Assembly: GCA_024734555.1 (NCBI GenBank)
Contig: JANPWX010000332.1
Coordinates: forward strand, 788,916-852,915
Length of the DNA: 64,000 nucleotides
Reading direction: 5' to 3'
Origin: Trochalopteron elliotii
Lineage: Eukaryota; Chordata; Aves; Passeriformes; Leiothrichidae
Position numbers and translations under genes: made by a program. The notes beneath the pieces are model-generated. The model saw only the letters and a program-made list of their open reading frames with translations, did not search any database and was not told the DNA's origin. How positions within the stretch are numbered: the stretch's first letter is position 1; each line of letters opens with the position of its first letter. This document shows positions 36,085 to 48,275 of this stretch, piece by piece.

Positions 36085-36460
36085 GTGAGGAGGGGCTGAG
36101 GAAGTTGGGGTTGTTTATCCTGGAAAAAAGGAAACCTGGGGAGAGCTTCTCACTCTCCACAAGTCCCTGCCAGGAGGGGACAGCCGGGGGGGTTGGGCTC
36201 TGCTCCCAGGGAACAGGGACAGGAGGAGAGGGAACGGCCTCAGGCTGGGCCTGGGCAGGCTCAGGGTGGACAGCAGCAGGAATTTCCCCATGGAAAGGGT
36301 GCTCAGGCCTTGGAACTGCCCAGGGAGGTTTGGATCCCCATCCCTGGAGTGTCCCAGGAAGGGCTGGAGGTGACACTCAGTACTCTGGTATCATTGACAA
36401 GGCTCTTGGACTCAGTGATCTCAAAGATTTTTTTTTCCATCCTAAATGATTCTGCAAATC
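36085..36460 (+). mobile_element. CR1 LINE 3' fragment, different subfamily
   Basis: Plus-strand CR1 copy with a different tail type. Words in order: 'gaggaggggctgaggaag', 'ggaaacctggggagagcttc', 'agggacaggaggagagggaa', 'ggcctcaggctgggcctggg', 'tgcccagggaggtttgga', 'ccatccctggagtgtccc' and the ending 'ccatcctaaatgattctgc'. The other copies end in ccaacccaaaccattctgtg, so this insertion belongs to another CR1 lineage. It has lost its 5' part and carries no intact frame. Confidence 0.9.
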
Positions 36461-39400
36461 TGAGAACTTAGGGTGAGAGTCACCCAAAAGCAGATTCAGT
36501 GAAATGTATTTTTAAAGCTGAATTGACAGTTCAGTGTGGAAGTATTGCTGGGCTGGTTCCAGCTGATCAGATGGATCGATGGGCAGTGAGGCTGCCTGTC
36601 AGAATGACAAGGCTCCATCTCATCTCCATCCCTGCGTAGGTACAGGCTGCCTACCTACTCACAGCAAGAACATTGCTCAACAGGACCCTTATTTTTAAAA
36701 AAAAAAAGAATTAAAAATTTGAGGTTTTTCTCTGGAGGCTTTCTCATACATCTCTGTAATAATAGTATACATAATACATGTGCTCTGTTGCTTCATTTTC
36801 TCTTACTTTTGATAAGGTAGATTTACTAAAATCTGAAATTTAAATATTTATACTGCAAGGTTTTTGATTAGCATATTTTGAAGCTAACCATACTAGGGCT
36901 CAGCTCATTTAGTGGATGTGTCAGTAAAATGAATAATGAATTCAGTGACAGGGGTGAAGAGGAATGGATGAAAAAGAAGTAATTTATACTTGTGAGAAGG
37001 ACAATGTCTGTTACAGGGGACAGACCTACAGAAAGTTAATAAGGAGACATGTCCTTCTCCCTTTCCAATTCAAGGGACAATTTTCCAGAGAATGCACTTT
37101 TGGAATATGAAATATTTTAAAATAAAGTTTAAAACTTCCAGTAAACTGGTTTTTGAAGTTTCCCTTAAGTTTAATGGGAAAGGATTTAGATTCTTTCAAC
37201 ATATGGTACAAAGCTGATCACAGGGAGAATTTACATCCTGGTTTGAAAGTACCAGGGGATGCAGCTCTCAGGATTTCAAACACCAGCCTTGTGCAAGTCC
37301 AAAAGAGCAGATTAATACAACTGTTCTGTTATCATCCATACATATATATTATAAATATATGTAATTCTGAGTTTTCAGAGGTCTTGTTTGTTTATTCTGT
37401 GCAGCCACAAAGGTCAGAGGATGATCAGGAAGCCAAAACTGATGCATGTGCACGACTGAAAGTACTGAGCTTTGACAGAAATGTCTGGCATCATGCAGTT
37501 TGTCACAAAATGATGAGAACAAGCAAAACAGAAGTCAACTAAACAGCAGAGAAGGATTTATTTTGTTTCATCTGAGATGACTGTGACACATAACATTTTG
37601 TCTCAGCCAGTCAGCCCTGACAAAGAACATCTCCAGAGCATCATCCACCCAGACTCTCGGAGAGGTCACCATTCCATGAGGGGACTGGTGCTTGGCATTG
37701 CCTTTTGTTTGCTATCAACCATCTCCTTGATTTATTTTTCCCCCCACTAAATTTGCTAAATTCCATGTGGGAACATGAAAGGTGAAACTATGGAGTGATA
37801 ATTGCCCAACCCATCAGATCAAGACCACGTTGTACAAGATCTGACACTCAACACTGAAGCAAGTCAAAGAAAAAAACCTCTTAATTTACATCAAGTGAAA
37901 GCACTCACAAGTTTGAGAGGCAAATTCAGTGATTTGACTAAAAAAGCCAGAGACGGAAATTTCAAAACTCAAAAAAAAAATTGGTCCTGACATTTCTCTA
38001 ATGAAAAGCCTGGGGGCTTTTTAATATGAAAAACATTGCACTTAGAAATTAACTTAAATATGTTTTAAAGGAAGGAATCATCCCTAAATGAAACAAACTC
38101 ATGAATGCACCACAAAAGGATCAAATGGGAGGCAGTTTTTCAATCCAAACCTAATTCCCCTGGTTTTGATTCCATCCAAATCGTATTTGTAATGTAATTA
38201 ATGAATGAATTTAGCCAGGCTGATGAGCTGGCACCGTGACAAGCTCCATTCAGAAAGTCCCTTCATTCCTTTGGGTGAGTGCAGCATCAGGAGCAAACTG
38301 CAGCCTTGGTCCTGACAATGCCTGAACAAGGACAGATTCTTGAACTGGTGTGATGACTTGGCCTTTTCAGGCTGTGATTCACCCCAAAACAATTATGGCA
38401 GTGAGACCCATGGTTGGCTGTCACCACATCCATTGCCTGGCATCACCTGAATTTGCTCTATTTTCCATCTGGTTGCCCACACGTCCTCCCCTCTCCTGTT
38501 TCCCCAGCCAAGCAGCTGAGACCTCTGATGGACCCTGGCCACACTGCAGCCCCTCTGCTCTCCTCAGCCAGCTGGTCTTGAGCTGCATTTAGAACTCTGG
38601 TCCTATGTAAAATTCCTGAAATTCTTCCCAAACAGAATTTGCAGGTGGGAACAGAGGTGGCATTGCATTGCACGAAGCTTTTCATTGCAAACCTGATCAA
38701 GCTGCAGCTGATCTTCCCCATGAGGAGGAAATCCAATTATCCTCTATTTTTAAAAGAGGTGCAAATCATTAATTTATAAACACTTCTTTCTGTAACAATA
38801 TTCAGAATATGTCTTGGATCTATTTAGAAGACCAAGGGGATAGATTATTATGTTCTTATGAAGTTTAATGGAATTTGAGCACCTAACTCCCAAAGGCTTC
38901 TTTGACAACTGCATTCAAAGTCATTTACCAGAGAGATGGAGATCTTTTTAAAACAGTTTCTCTAGTCTACACTTGATATCTTCCTCCTTCCCTTTTGTTG
39001 TGGTGGCTGTTATAAATATTCACTGGTTTTTATGAGCCTCAGCAGACCAAAAATGATCTTCAAAGAACTCACTTACATGTATTCACATATTTAAAAAACC
39101 CTAAGATTATCTTTAAAAGAAATATTATCAGTATTTCTGCATGTCTGCAGACAGTGAAAAGAAATGATTTGCAGCAAATTGTATTCTCACTGATGAACAA
39201 AGGGGCAGAGGAAAGGATGAGAGGACTGGAGAAGTGATACACATTCCAAGAATTCCTGTTATGGAGCTCTTGAGAAATGCTTGTCTATCTCAACACAAAA
39301 TATCATCAAAGTAAATTTCTTCAAGGGTTGATTGTGCAAGATAGTGAGAGAGAGTTAAAACTCCACCGAGATAAACCAGAGGCTGTTTGTTGTCTATCCT

Positions 39401-39730
39401 CTCCACCATATGTTGTCAATGGAGGGAAAGGACAAGCAGAGTAGTTAAAATAATCCTGAAATGCTGTGGTTTGTGCTCACACCTCCAAAGGTGATTTATC
39501 TGATGGGCATTTCAGTTAAAACAGCAGAAACAAAAACTCTTCCAAAATATAGCAGTGTCAGCTGGAGAAATTCCAGGACAAAGTCAGAGGAGGAGATGAA
39601 ATCAAAGTACAGGTCTAGCTGTGAGTAAATAAATAACAATTTTTAAGAATATTATAAGATTATCCTGTCTGTATCTTTGTGGGGGCTTCTCAGAACTGTG
39701 GCTAAACAAAACCTGGGTTATCCTGATGCA
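36461..39730. other. non-coding stretch
   Basis: AT-leaning sequence. There is an A-run at about 36698, a TATA-rich stretch near 37338-37362 (catatatattataaatatat type), and unrecognised short frames (the largest is 129 codons at 37153-37542, no domain). No transposon recognised. Confidence 0.6.
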
Positions 39731-40176
39731 CACCCAACCTGGCCTTGGACACCTCCAGGGATGGGGCAGCCACAGCTTCTGTGGGCACGCTGTGCCAGGG
39801 CCTCCCCAGCCTCACAGGGAACAATTTATTCTGTCTATTCAACCTAAATTTCCCCTCCTAGAGTGAGAAATCCTTGTCCTGTCACTCCAGTGCCTGTAGA
39901 ATTGTCCTTCTCCTGCTTCCTTGCAGACTCTTCACACACTTGAAGGTGCTGTGAGGCCACAACAGAACCTTCTCCTCTCCAGGCTGAGCAGCCCAAACTT
40001 TCTCAGCCTGTCCCCATAGAGGAGGGGCTCCAATCCTCTTATCAACATGGAGCTGGTAAGAGTCCCCTGGACTTGCTCCAACAGCTGCATTTCTCATGCT
40101 GAGGGCACCAGGTCTGTGCTCAGGATTCCAGGTGGGGTCTTGGAAGAGCAGAGTAGAGGGGGAGAATCCATCACCT
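39731..40176 (-). mobile_element. CR1 LINE fragment, longest in the window, tail missing
   Basis: Minus-strand CR1, about 446 bp. It begins inside the element at 'ccaacctggccttggacacc' (the terminal octamers and about 100 bp next to them are absent) and reaches further upstream into the element than any other copy here: 'ctgtcactccagtgcctg', 'ttctcctctccaggctgagc', 'gctccaatcctcttatcaac', 'acttgctccaacagctgc', 'attccaggtggggtcttgg', ending near 'agagtagagggggagaatc'. The distal part derives from the end of ORF2, but no readable reverse transcriptase remains. Confidence 0.92.
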
Positions 40177-40181
40177 CCTCC

Positions 40182-40332
40182 CAAGGATCCACCCTCCAAA
40201 CCAAGCTGGGGCAATTCTGCTCCTCCAACCATTCCTCCTTTATTTCTGATGACACCAAAAGCAGACTGGGATTCTCAGAATTTTCTCCCAGTCCAAAATC
40301 TTGAGTTTTTCCCAGCAGCTCTACGACTTTGC
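40182..40332 (+). repeat. unidentified direct repeat, copy 1
   Basis: About 150 bp with roughly 80 percent identity by eye to 40698-40848. Shared words include 'caaggatccaccctccaa', 'caattctgctcctcca', 'caaaagcagactgggat' and 'ccaaaat'. It starts immediately after the CR1 fragment. No CR1 words occur inside, and copy 2 is not preceded by CR1, so the repeat is a separate family or a local duplication. No frame is conserved between the copies. Confidence 0.85.
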
Positions 40333-40697
40333 CTCGTGCCTGACAAAAAGTGGAACAGGAACACGGCACTTGAGCAATAGCCACAGGGTAATCAATCACT
40401 GTGGGAGGAGATTGAAAACAATCTGGCCTCCCACAGGAGGTTCAAAGCCACCAGCCCCATTTATGGCACATGTTTTGTGCATCTGTTATTCCCTAGTGGG
40501 AAGCCATTCAACAGATGGTTTCATTTTCACTTATTTTAGGTATATAAAGTCGGGAGCTTGTTTGTAACAAGTGATAATCGAGTTTGAGCTATAAAAATAA
40601 GTGGATTGATGCCACCCAAATTTTCAGTACGTGTTTGCTACTACTTTAATGACAGGTGAGGTTTCAGATATTCAAGAGCCTTGTTGATAGGGTTACA
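40333..40697. other. spacer between direct repeats
   Basis: About 365 bp of unassigned sequence without repeats or a supported frame. Confidence 0.65.
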
Positions 40698-40848
40698 CAA
40701 GGATCCACCCTCCAAGCCAAGACTGGGTCAATTCTGCTCCTCCAGCACCTTCTGCTTTACTTCTGACGAAATCAAAAGCAGACTGGGATGCTCAGGGTCT
40801 TTCCCCATCCAAAATTTCAAGTTTTTCCAGAAGTTTGCAATTTCCAAA
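40698..40848 (+). repeat. unidentified direct repeat, copy 2
   Basis: Second copy of the 150-bp unit, same orientation, start-to-start distance 516 bp. One small indel lies near 40720 ('ccaagactgggt' against 'ccaagctgggg'), and scattered substitutions are densest in the middle. The two copies could be long-terminal-repeat-like, or the result of a local tandem duplication whose intervening part diverged. The short length and absent TG...CA ends argue against a normal LTR. Confidence 0.85.
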
Positions 40849-41635
40849 GCTCAGTTATTCACCAGGGTCAGTCAGAAGCCAGGAGCTGCAGTGACAGGAT
40901 GTTGAGGATCATCACCTCTGAGTGTAAATGGCCAAATCATATCTCAATTGTACTTATTTATTGCTTGAAAAACAGATTTTCAAATTATCTGAACACTGAA
41001 CAGAAAAACTTCCAGAATTCACGTGGATTTAATGTCAGTTTATGACTCAGGGAGTGCATAAGTGTCTGAAAGCCACCGGGTCATGAGCAGTGAAAGGCAC
41101 AAAGTTGGGAGGATTTTTCAAATTTGCAGTTATAATCAACAATGAAAACTGAATATTCTTGATATTCCTGTAAGCCCCAAATTCCTTCAAAATTCTTGTC
41201 AAAATTCACATTCTCAATGACTATGCCTTAAGTGAATGTTTTGTGAAATTATTCCCCACTGGCAGCAGCTTCCCCACCTTCCAACATCCCCTTGATCAGG
41301 TAACACAACACATGGAGAAATTCCTGACCCCTGCTCACTGATCAGGCTTTGTGCCTTTCCATCATGCTCACTTCTTCCCAAGATAAAGAATCCATCTATA
41401 AATTCCTGGAAAAAAGTTCTAACTCTGAATAATAAAAAAAAAAAAGTTAGTTTATGTTAACATTTTAAGCAATGATTTGCACATAATAGCCAAAATGACA
41501 GAGCTGAGCTGAAGCAGTTTCTGAAAGCAGATGTTTCAAAAGCAAATGTAAAACGTGGATTTGTGGTGGCCTTGGGGAAAAAAAGTGAAATATTTCTGAC
41601 AGTGATGGTGTAGCATTTTTCTAACATTGTTTTCG
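40849..41635. other. non-coding stretch
   Basis: AT-leaning unique-looking sequence with an A-run near 41431. Nothing supported. Confidence 0.65.
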
Positions 41636-41680
41636 CTTTCTTTCTCTTTCTCTTTTTCTTTTTCTTTTTTTTTTTTTTTT
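41636..41680. repeat. 45-nt pure pyrimidine tract
   Basis: An uninterrupted C/T run made of CTTT/CTTTT units grading into a T-run of about 16. Such mirror-type homopyrimidine tracts can form triplex DNA. The T-run is on the plus strand, so a minus-strand poly(A) tail of a decayed retroposon is possible, but no body is recognised after it. Confidence 0.9.
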
Positions 41681-42016
41681 GCCATTATCAAGTTTCACTC
41701 AAGATAAAAATTTCTGTTGCTTGAGGGAAGAGACTAATGAAAAAAAGGGGAAAGATGAGCAGGTACAGGCACATGGCATCAAAAGTGGCTTCCCACCTCC
41801 TCACACCATTTCACCCTCTACCCTTCCCTGGGTTAAGAATTCTCTCTCTTGAGCAAAACATTCCCATGGTTTGTTGGGTTTGAGGTGTTTTTGGGTTTCA
41901 TTCTTGCAACATTGCCTGAAATGTTCAGTTCTGCTGGAAAAAATGTTGGTGTTCTTCTGTGACATTTCCTGGGCTGCTTGCCTGGAAGGCTCTGCTCAAT
42001 CTCACACTCTGCCCGT
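41681..42016. other. non-coding stretch
   Basis: Plain sequence becoming GC-richer toward 42000. No supported feature. Confidence 0.6.
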
Positions 42017-42034
42017 GGGGAGGGAAGGGAAGGG
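42017..42034 (+). other. G-quadruplex motif
   Basis: Four G-runs with short loops: GGGG-A-GGG-AA-GGG-AA-GGG. This fits the canonical G3+N1-7 pattern. It lies in a purine-rich stretch that continues through 42060-42120. Confidence 0.8.
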
Positions 42035-42090
42035 AGCTGACAAGCCCTGGGGAGGGAGAAGAGCTGGCAGGGGGAGGAAGGCTGGGGTGT

Positions 42091-42116
42091 GAGGAGGAGG
42101 AGGAGGAGGAGGAGGA
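42091..42116. repeat. (GAG)n trinucleotide microsatellite
   Basis: A 26-bp pure GAG/AGG array in purine-rich DNA. In translation it gives Glu or Arg runs, and Ser or Pro runs on the other strand, which explains the low-complexity frames found here. These are not genes. Confidence 0.95.
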
Positions 42117-45100
42117 AGGTCTGCCATCAGCCTTCCAGCCTCCCCCAGAGCAAAGGCTTCCAGGAAAATCCAAGCCCTAGGCTGGCATGTCAAAGGAAAA
42201 GATACAGAAGAAGAAACATATTTTGGTTTCTTCAAATCAGCCAGAGACTGGCTCAGAGCTGCTGGTGCAGAAGAAGACAACATTTTTACCTGGAACAATT
42301 TTCCATGAGACTTCTTTTCCCCATTTCCAACCAAAACTCATCACACCAATGCCCTCTTTGCTCACCCCACTTTTCTCAGCTCTGTTTCCTCATTTGCCCT
42401 TTATATTCTAATCCCATATTGAAGCATCTTCCCTCTCTCTTGCCTGCTGGCAAACCACAGGTTATTTTTATATCTCCCAAAGGTGCAAAGCATTGAAAAT
42501 CACAGACCAAGGCCTCATTTCTCCTGCCTTGTTAACTTCTCTAACCACAGCTAAGCAGCTCCAGGGGAAGAGCCTCCAGCCCCTGCAGCCTGGCCAGAGC
42601 TGTTTCCTGGTTTTATACCAAATTATTGCTCACACACCCTCTGTAAGCACCCTCTGCCACCTCAGGTGGTGCTTCTATATCCCTGACTGCACATTTCTGT
42701 GCTGCCAGATCACCCAGCCATGCAACACTCTCTGGATGAAATGGGGACATCCAAATGCTTTGGACAAGGTGTTAAGTTTCCCAAAGCCCAAAAAAAAAAA
42801 AAAAATCACATTTTCCCAGTTTTGTAGTCGTGTAGTTGCTCTGCATCTCTTTTTCACAGGGGCAGGTTTTAAAACCAGCATTTTTGATGCACATTCTTTT
42901 TCCTGCCAAGAACACTGTCACCAAGAAAAAGGCTCTAGATTTCCTTTTTCCTGGCTATGAACTGACTAACATCTTTCAGGACCAACACATTTCTAACCTG
43001 TGCTTTCTCATAAATTTCTGTGCCCATCTCTTCCAGCCACATGTGCAGAGGAAAAAGCTGCACTTAGAGGAGCTGTGCATTTGGAAAACAAGGATTGTTG
43101 TTGTTGCTGTTGTTGCTGTAACTCCCTTGTTGGTCCAGGATTTGAGGGTTCATTGCTGCCCTGGCTGCAGACAGAGTGGGGATGGCAGGGCCAGGGAGGG
43201 GACAGGAGATGGTTCTGGAGGGGACAGGGTAGCAGGACCAAGGGTGACAACAGGGCAGCACCCCCAGCTAGAGGAGATGCAAGAGCTGAGAGAGTCCAGT
43301 GGCCACAGACAGGGTGTGCCCCAGTCCAGAGCCCAGAAAAGTGATGGAGAGCTGCAAATCAAACCATGAGGTCAGAGCCTGTTGGCATCCTCATGGCCAT
43401 GGTTGGAATTCCTGATTTCCCCACCCTGCACCCCACTTTTTGAGCCTCACCACGAGCCCTCACACCAGGGTGGCTCCCAGGAGCTGCCTTGGCTGGTTCT
43501 TCTGCAGCAGAAACATTTCATTCTTGAAACATTTTTGGCTGCACTTTGCCTTAAAAATAAAATGTGCAAAATCAATCTGTGTAGCAATATTGAAATCTGA
43601 CAGCATCACTCTGCACAGGGCAGGCTGGTTATTAACACAACCACTCACAGCAATGATCCCTCCTTTCTCTGGAAGCACTGATCACAGGTGAGATAAAAGA
43701 GAGAGTTTGCTCCATAATTCATATTGGCCACACATCCTTTCTGCAAAGAAATGGGTCCACTCAGTGTCTGTGCAAATAAATCTCCTGGGGAGCTGTAGGT
43801 GGTGAGAATGGGGTCCCCTGTGTCAGCTCATGTCAGGTGACAGATGTGGGCAAGGAAATCATTAGAAGACTTCAGAGACACCGTGGTGTAAATCAGAGGT
43901 GAATCAACCTTGAAATATAAATCCAGGGAATGGCCAGGCATGGCAGGTTAATAACAGGACAGTGACAATTCCCAGATATCTGGGCAGTTCTCTGCAGTCA
44001 AGATGCCTTGAAAGCATGTCCCAGAGGACTGGGCACAGCAGAGCCATGGACAGCAATGAAAATCTCATGGCTCAATCCTGGGGAATGAATCCAAACACTC
44101 ACCATGACCTGCTCAAGGGATGGCATCCTTCTGCTTGGTGGCTCCTCTCTCTACTGCAAAACACCCAGCCCAGCAAGTCTGTTGACATATTAAATTCAGG
44201 CTTCATTTTTGTGTTGACTTGCTGAGGAGAGCTCTCTGAGGAGTGACATCCTTCAAGGCTTCACGGGGAGAGCTGGGGAGCTGCAGGCAGCAGAGTGCAT
44301 GTCATTCACTTACTGGAGAAAATAAAATATGCATCAAAGCATCCTCGTGGAAGCTGTTAGGATGCAGCTCTGCTTTAATTTGTTCATGTAAGATGGTGGC
44401 ATCGCTGCACTGTCACTTCAGTAACATCACTGCCATCACTCATTATTGGCAGCTCTGAATATTTGATTACAACCTCACACATACAAGCTGCCTACAACAG
44501 GCTCTGGCTCCTTTGTATCCCACAGCTCGAGGAGGATCCTGCTGGATCTGTCACAGATCCTAAACCTCTAAAGAAAATTCATGGAGCTGCAGTTTAGGGA
44601 GGGTGAACTCCGTGCTGTTGCTCACTGCTTAAATTAGTGGCAGTCACGTACTTTATCTTAGTGGCAGGAGGTGTTAGGCTCCTCTGTGTGAGCAAAACAG
44701 AAAAGCAAAGATCTGGCTCTCATTGCTGAGTAAAAATCCAGCAATTAAATTCAAGAAAATAAAAAGGATCCAATGATTGCTATGAAGAATTTCTCCCGTT
44801 CTGCTGAATATTTGTAAGAGCAATTAATTCCTTCTGCCTAAATTTCTCCTTCAAAGGTAATAGATACAGCATATTTTCTCCCTTCTTGCCCCAAGCTGGT
44901 CTGCAGTGAATGATGTACATTGTAAAAAAACTGTTATTTCAGCCCAGGAGGGGCTGCAGGGAGCTGGTGGATAAAAGGATGATTTTTTAGACAGTTTCTT
45001 AGAAAACTGCACTGAAAAGTACAATAAAAAAGTATATTGTGATGCAATTTGTCCTCAAGATGTTCTGAGATTAAAAAAAAAAACATATTGTGATACTGGT

Positions 45101-45289
45101 TGTTCAGTTAGAGAAGGACAAAATTGCACTCAATATATTCAGGAATCACTGGGTTTTTTTAGAAATAAATCAGCCCTGACAGGACTGCTCCTTGTCCAGA
45201 ATTTAATGATCTATGCCACTAAAAGCCCTGTTCTTTGTCTGAGCTGAGTCGTCCTCAACAAACACTTCAATCAGCCTTGGAATATAACC
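42117..45289. other. non-coding stretch with simple repeats
   Basis: An A16 run lies at 42790-42805, and (TTG)n with two CTG units at 43095-43118. Shadow frames of up to 177 codons (42836-43369 plus) run through the TTG repeat and have no recognisable domain. The 43140-43340 part is GC-rich. No gene or CR1 piece is supported. Confidence 0.6.
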
Positions 45290-45600
45290 CGAGGAGGGAT
45301 GGGGCTGTGGCTGGATGCTGAGCAGAGCAGTCAGAGGCAGCTCCCTGGCTTTATTAACACCATCCAAGCAAATTCTGGGCGTGGATTTAACGGGAGAAGC
45401 AGAGGGCAGAGATGCAGGGCTGCCACAGAGCTCCCGGGGTGCAGCAGCAGCAGCTCCTGGAGCCCTGGAGAGGGGATGGATCCCCGGGATGCCTCCATGT
45501 GACAACGGGAGTTTTCCAGGGAAAACGTCCTGACAAACCGACCCTGTAGCACAGCAGGAGAGCTCCCCCGTGGAAAAGGGAAATACAGATGGTTTAAATC
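45290..45600. other. CpG-retaining GC-rich stretch
   Basis: About ten CpGs in roughly 300 bp (for example 'gggcgtgg', 'taacggg', 'cccgggg', 'ccccggg', 'aaacgtcc', 'aaaccgaccc', 'cccccgtgg') against near absence nearby. Both strands carry shadow frames, including a 169-codon minus frame (45203-45712) without recognised domain. It could be a weak CpG-rich regulatory stretch or an exon, but no splice or protein evidence is decisive. Confidence 0.35.
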
Positions 45601-48275
45601 TCCCTGGCAGGGGGAGAAGCTGTGTGTGCACAGCAGAGAGTGAGCAGAGCTCTGGGGTAGGAAAGCAAAGGTCTGCCTGATAAAGCTTAATAGATTTGGG
45701 CAACATGAGCAAAGGAGCTGAACTGAGAAGATGCTGTTGCTCAGAAAGGGACTGAAAAAAACCCTGTCATTAACAAGCCTTCAGGTTACCTCTAAAATAG
45801 CCCACTTTTTATATTTGATGTATGAATAACCTAGGTGTTATCCAACATGATAAAACCTTCCTTAATCTTCTGCTGCTCTGAAACTGCAAGATTTTGCTTC
45901 TTTCACTGTTCAGTTTTGGCTCCTTTCCCTTTATTTTTAAGTATGTATTCAACTTCTGGAGGTTTTACTTTTGCTTGATATAGCTTGGAATCTGTGCTCT
46001 GGGCAAAAAGCCACACTGACACACAAACAGGTTAAAAAATGTCCTGTGAAAGCATTGCTTGGAAAATATCACCTTCCAACTGAAAATCTCACAAAACCAG
46101 CCCTGCTCTCTATTTTCAGGGCATTCGAAAAGGCTCATATTTCAGGTATTTTACATTTTTCTGTATGTATTCCACATGCTTTCCATTGCATACTTTAAAA
46201 AAAACCCAGCCCTGAGCCTTTCTTCTTTTGAGAAAAGAGCTTCATCTTGTAAGACAAAAGGTTTTGTAATTCTCTCTTCTATTTCAGGAGAATATTCACA
46301 CTAAATAAGAATTCGTGCTTCTATAATCAAATCATTTATCTTTAAATTTTCTGTGGGAGGAGATCCTCATCCAGACTCAGAGCCTGGAATCTCATTAAAA
46401 ATTCCAGAGGGGTAAGGGTAGCTTACATAGGAAATTATGATGTTTATGGTTGTTTTGCTTGTGTGAGAGGAAAACCAGGGGTTGCTGAGACCATCCTTAA
46501 CCCATCCAGCTGTTTGATGTGTCCTTATCAAAGGGGAGGAAGGAGCAGATGTGGAAGGAGCAGAAAATGCCTCAGCTCCTGCAGAACCAGGGGGTTCTGG
46601 TTCAGAGCCCAAAAGAGAGAATCACTTGCTGCTGGTAGCCTGGGGTGGGACATCAACATCCCAGCCCTGGGATCATCTCATTCAGAACCTAATTCTCTCT
46701 CCAGTCCCAGCTCACCAGCATCACTCTGCCTGATGGCTTTTAATATTTGAAAAAAACCCAGCAGGAGTTATGCAATGAAGCACATTTGAGGCACTTAAAA
46801 AGAGATAAAGTGGGGGGGAAAGAAGGAAAAGGAAAGAAAACCTTTACTTTAAAAGGAACCTTAAACCTTTACTTTACTTGGACATGAGGGAAAATTCTGA
46901 AAGTGGTTTGGGTTGAAGAATTTGCTGCACGTGTTAACAAGGCATCTCAGGGGTTACACACTGACACAGCTCCAGTTCTGCTTGGACCAAACATCTCTGG
47001 AGAAGGGGAAGGGCAAGTTGCTGCCTCCAGAGCTGAGGCTGGACCTCCCCGTGCTGTGACCAGCAAGCACAGAGCCCTGGGATCAAACTGGGGGTGAGAC
47101 AGAGGGTTTTGTTTCATTTGAAACCTTTGCAGAACTCTCCCTACCCAGCCTCATTGTTTGGGGGCCTGGAACTGCCAGGGACAGAGGCACATTCCCTGTG
47201 CACCCTGGTGTGTGACTTTGTCCCCTTCAAACTGCAGGGAGCACCTCTAAACCTTTGTGGGGAGCCACACCTGACTGCTTTAGCCTGGAGCTCTCCTTTT
47301 CTCCTGTCCAGAGAGGTGTTGAGCCTGTGGGGAGCAGAGGGCAGCCAGAGCTCACTGTGCTGAGCTCCAAACCTTTCCTTTCCCAAAGCATTCTCCTGTA
47401 TTCCAGTCTTTCCTAAAGGATGGGCATAACAGCTCCTGCACACCAATCCACCCCCAGCCTCCTCTGCAGGTCCCAGGGTCAGAGCAGCAGCACCAGCCCA
47501 CTGCTGAGGTGCTGCCCCAGGAGCATCTCCAGAGCCTGCTCTGGTCTCCCACTGTGCATCTCCAAACCTGAGAGAGCCACAAAGTCGATCAGCTGCAAAC
47601 CAACAGCAAAAGATCCAGAGCAGAGCATGGACCAAGCAACAAGACACAAGAATGCTCTTTTTTTTATTTCCACAATAGTCTAATTATTGTTGTGGGCTTA
47701 GAGCAACTCAAGTCACATCTGGATGAGGATTTTATCCCAACCCTCCTTAATGAGAGCACAGCAGAGGCTGGAACAGCCAGAACTGTGCCCTCAGCCCTCT
47801 GTCTGCACCTCCCCTTGGTGAGCAGCCCCAGGCTGAGCTCCCCCCATGCTCTGCACAGCTCACACGGCTGCTGCTCTTCTCCCTGCTGCAAATTTTCCAG
47901 TTTCTCTCTGGAATGAGCATCGTCAAATGTCTCCTTGCCTGACTCATTCCTGCCTGGAGAGGATGGCTGGAACCCTGAGCTCACTTTCTACCTCTCGGGC
48001 TTGTGCTTGAGCCTGTGACTCACACATCACTGCCTTGGACCTCTTTGGGTTCAGGCCATTTGCTAATTTCTCTCCACAAGACTGTAAAGATTCACTGCCC
48101 GTGACCCTTTCTGGAAAATTTAGTAACTTTTTTTTTTGTCTTGATCCACTTCTCTCTTCCTGCTGAATTCCTTCACTGCATGTTGCTATTTCCTGCATTT
48201 TCAGCTGTCTGAGCCCTTTGTAAACACATATTTTTTGTCTACACACACACAAAATGAAACCTCTCCTCTATTATT
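45601..48275. other. non-coding stretch
   Basis: A short direct repeat 'aaacctttacttta' occurs at 46838-46851 and 46863-46876 (25-bp period) beside a purine-rich run with seven Gs at 46812-46818. 47100-47950 is GC-richer with overlapping frames on both strands (168 codons minus at 47141-47647). None has a recognisable product. T-runs occur at about 47659 and 48129, and a short (AC)n at 48241-48250. Confidence 0.6.

Noticed and set aside
40182..40848. Solo or paired LTRs of an endogenous retrovirus
   Set aside because: Copies are only about 150 bp, without TG...CA ends or target-site duplication, and the 365-bp spacer shows no retroviral words.
42089..42496. Arginine-rich 135-codon frame
   Set aside because: The arginine run is the translated (GAG)n array read in another frame, and the rest has no recognised motif.
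42836..43369. 177-codon plus-strand frame
   Set aside because: It runs through the TTG/CTG microsatellite and GC-rich low-complexity DNA, with no domain.
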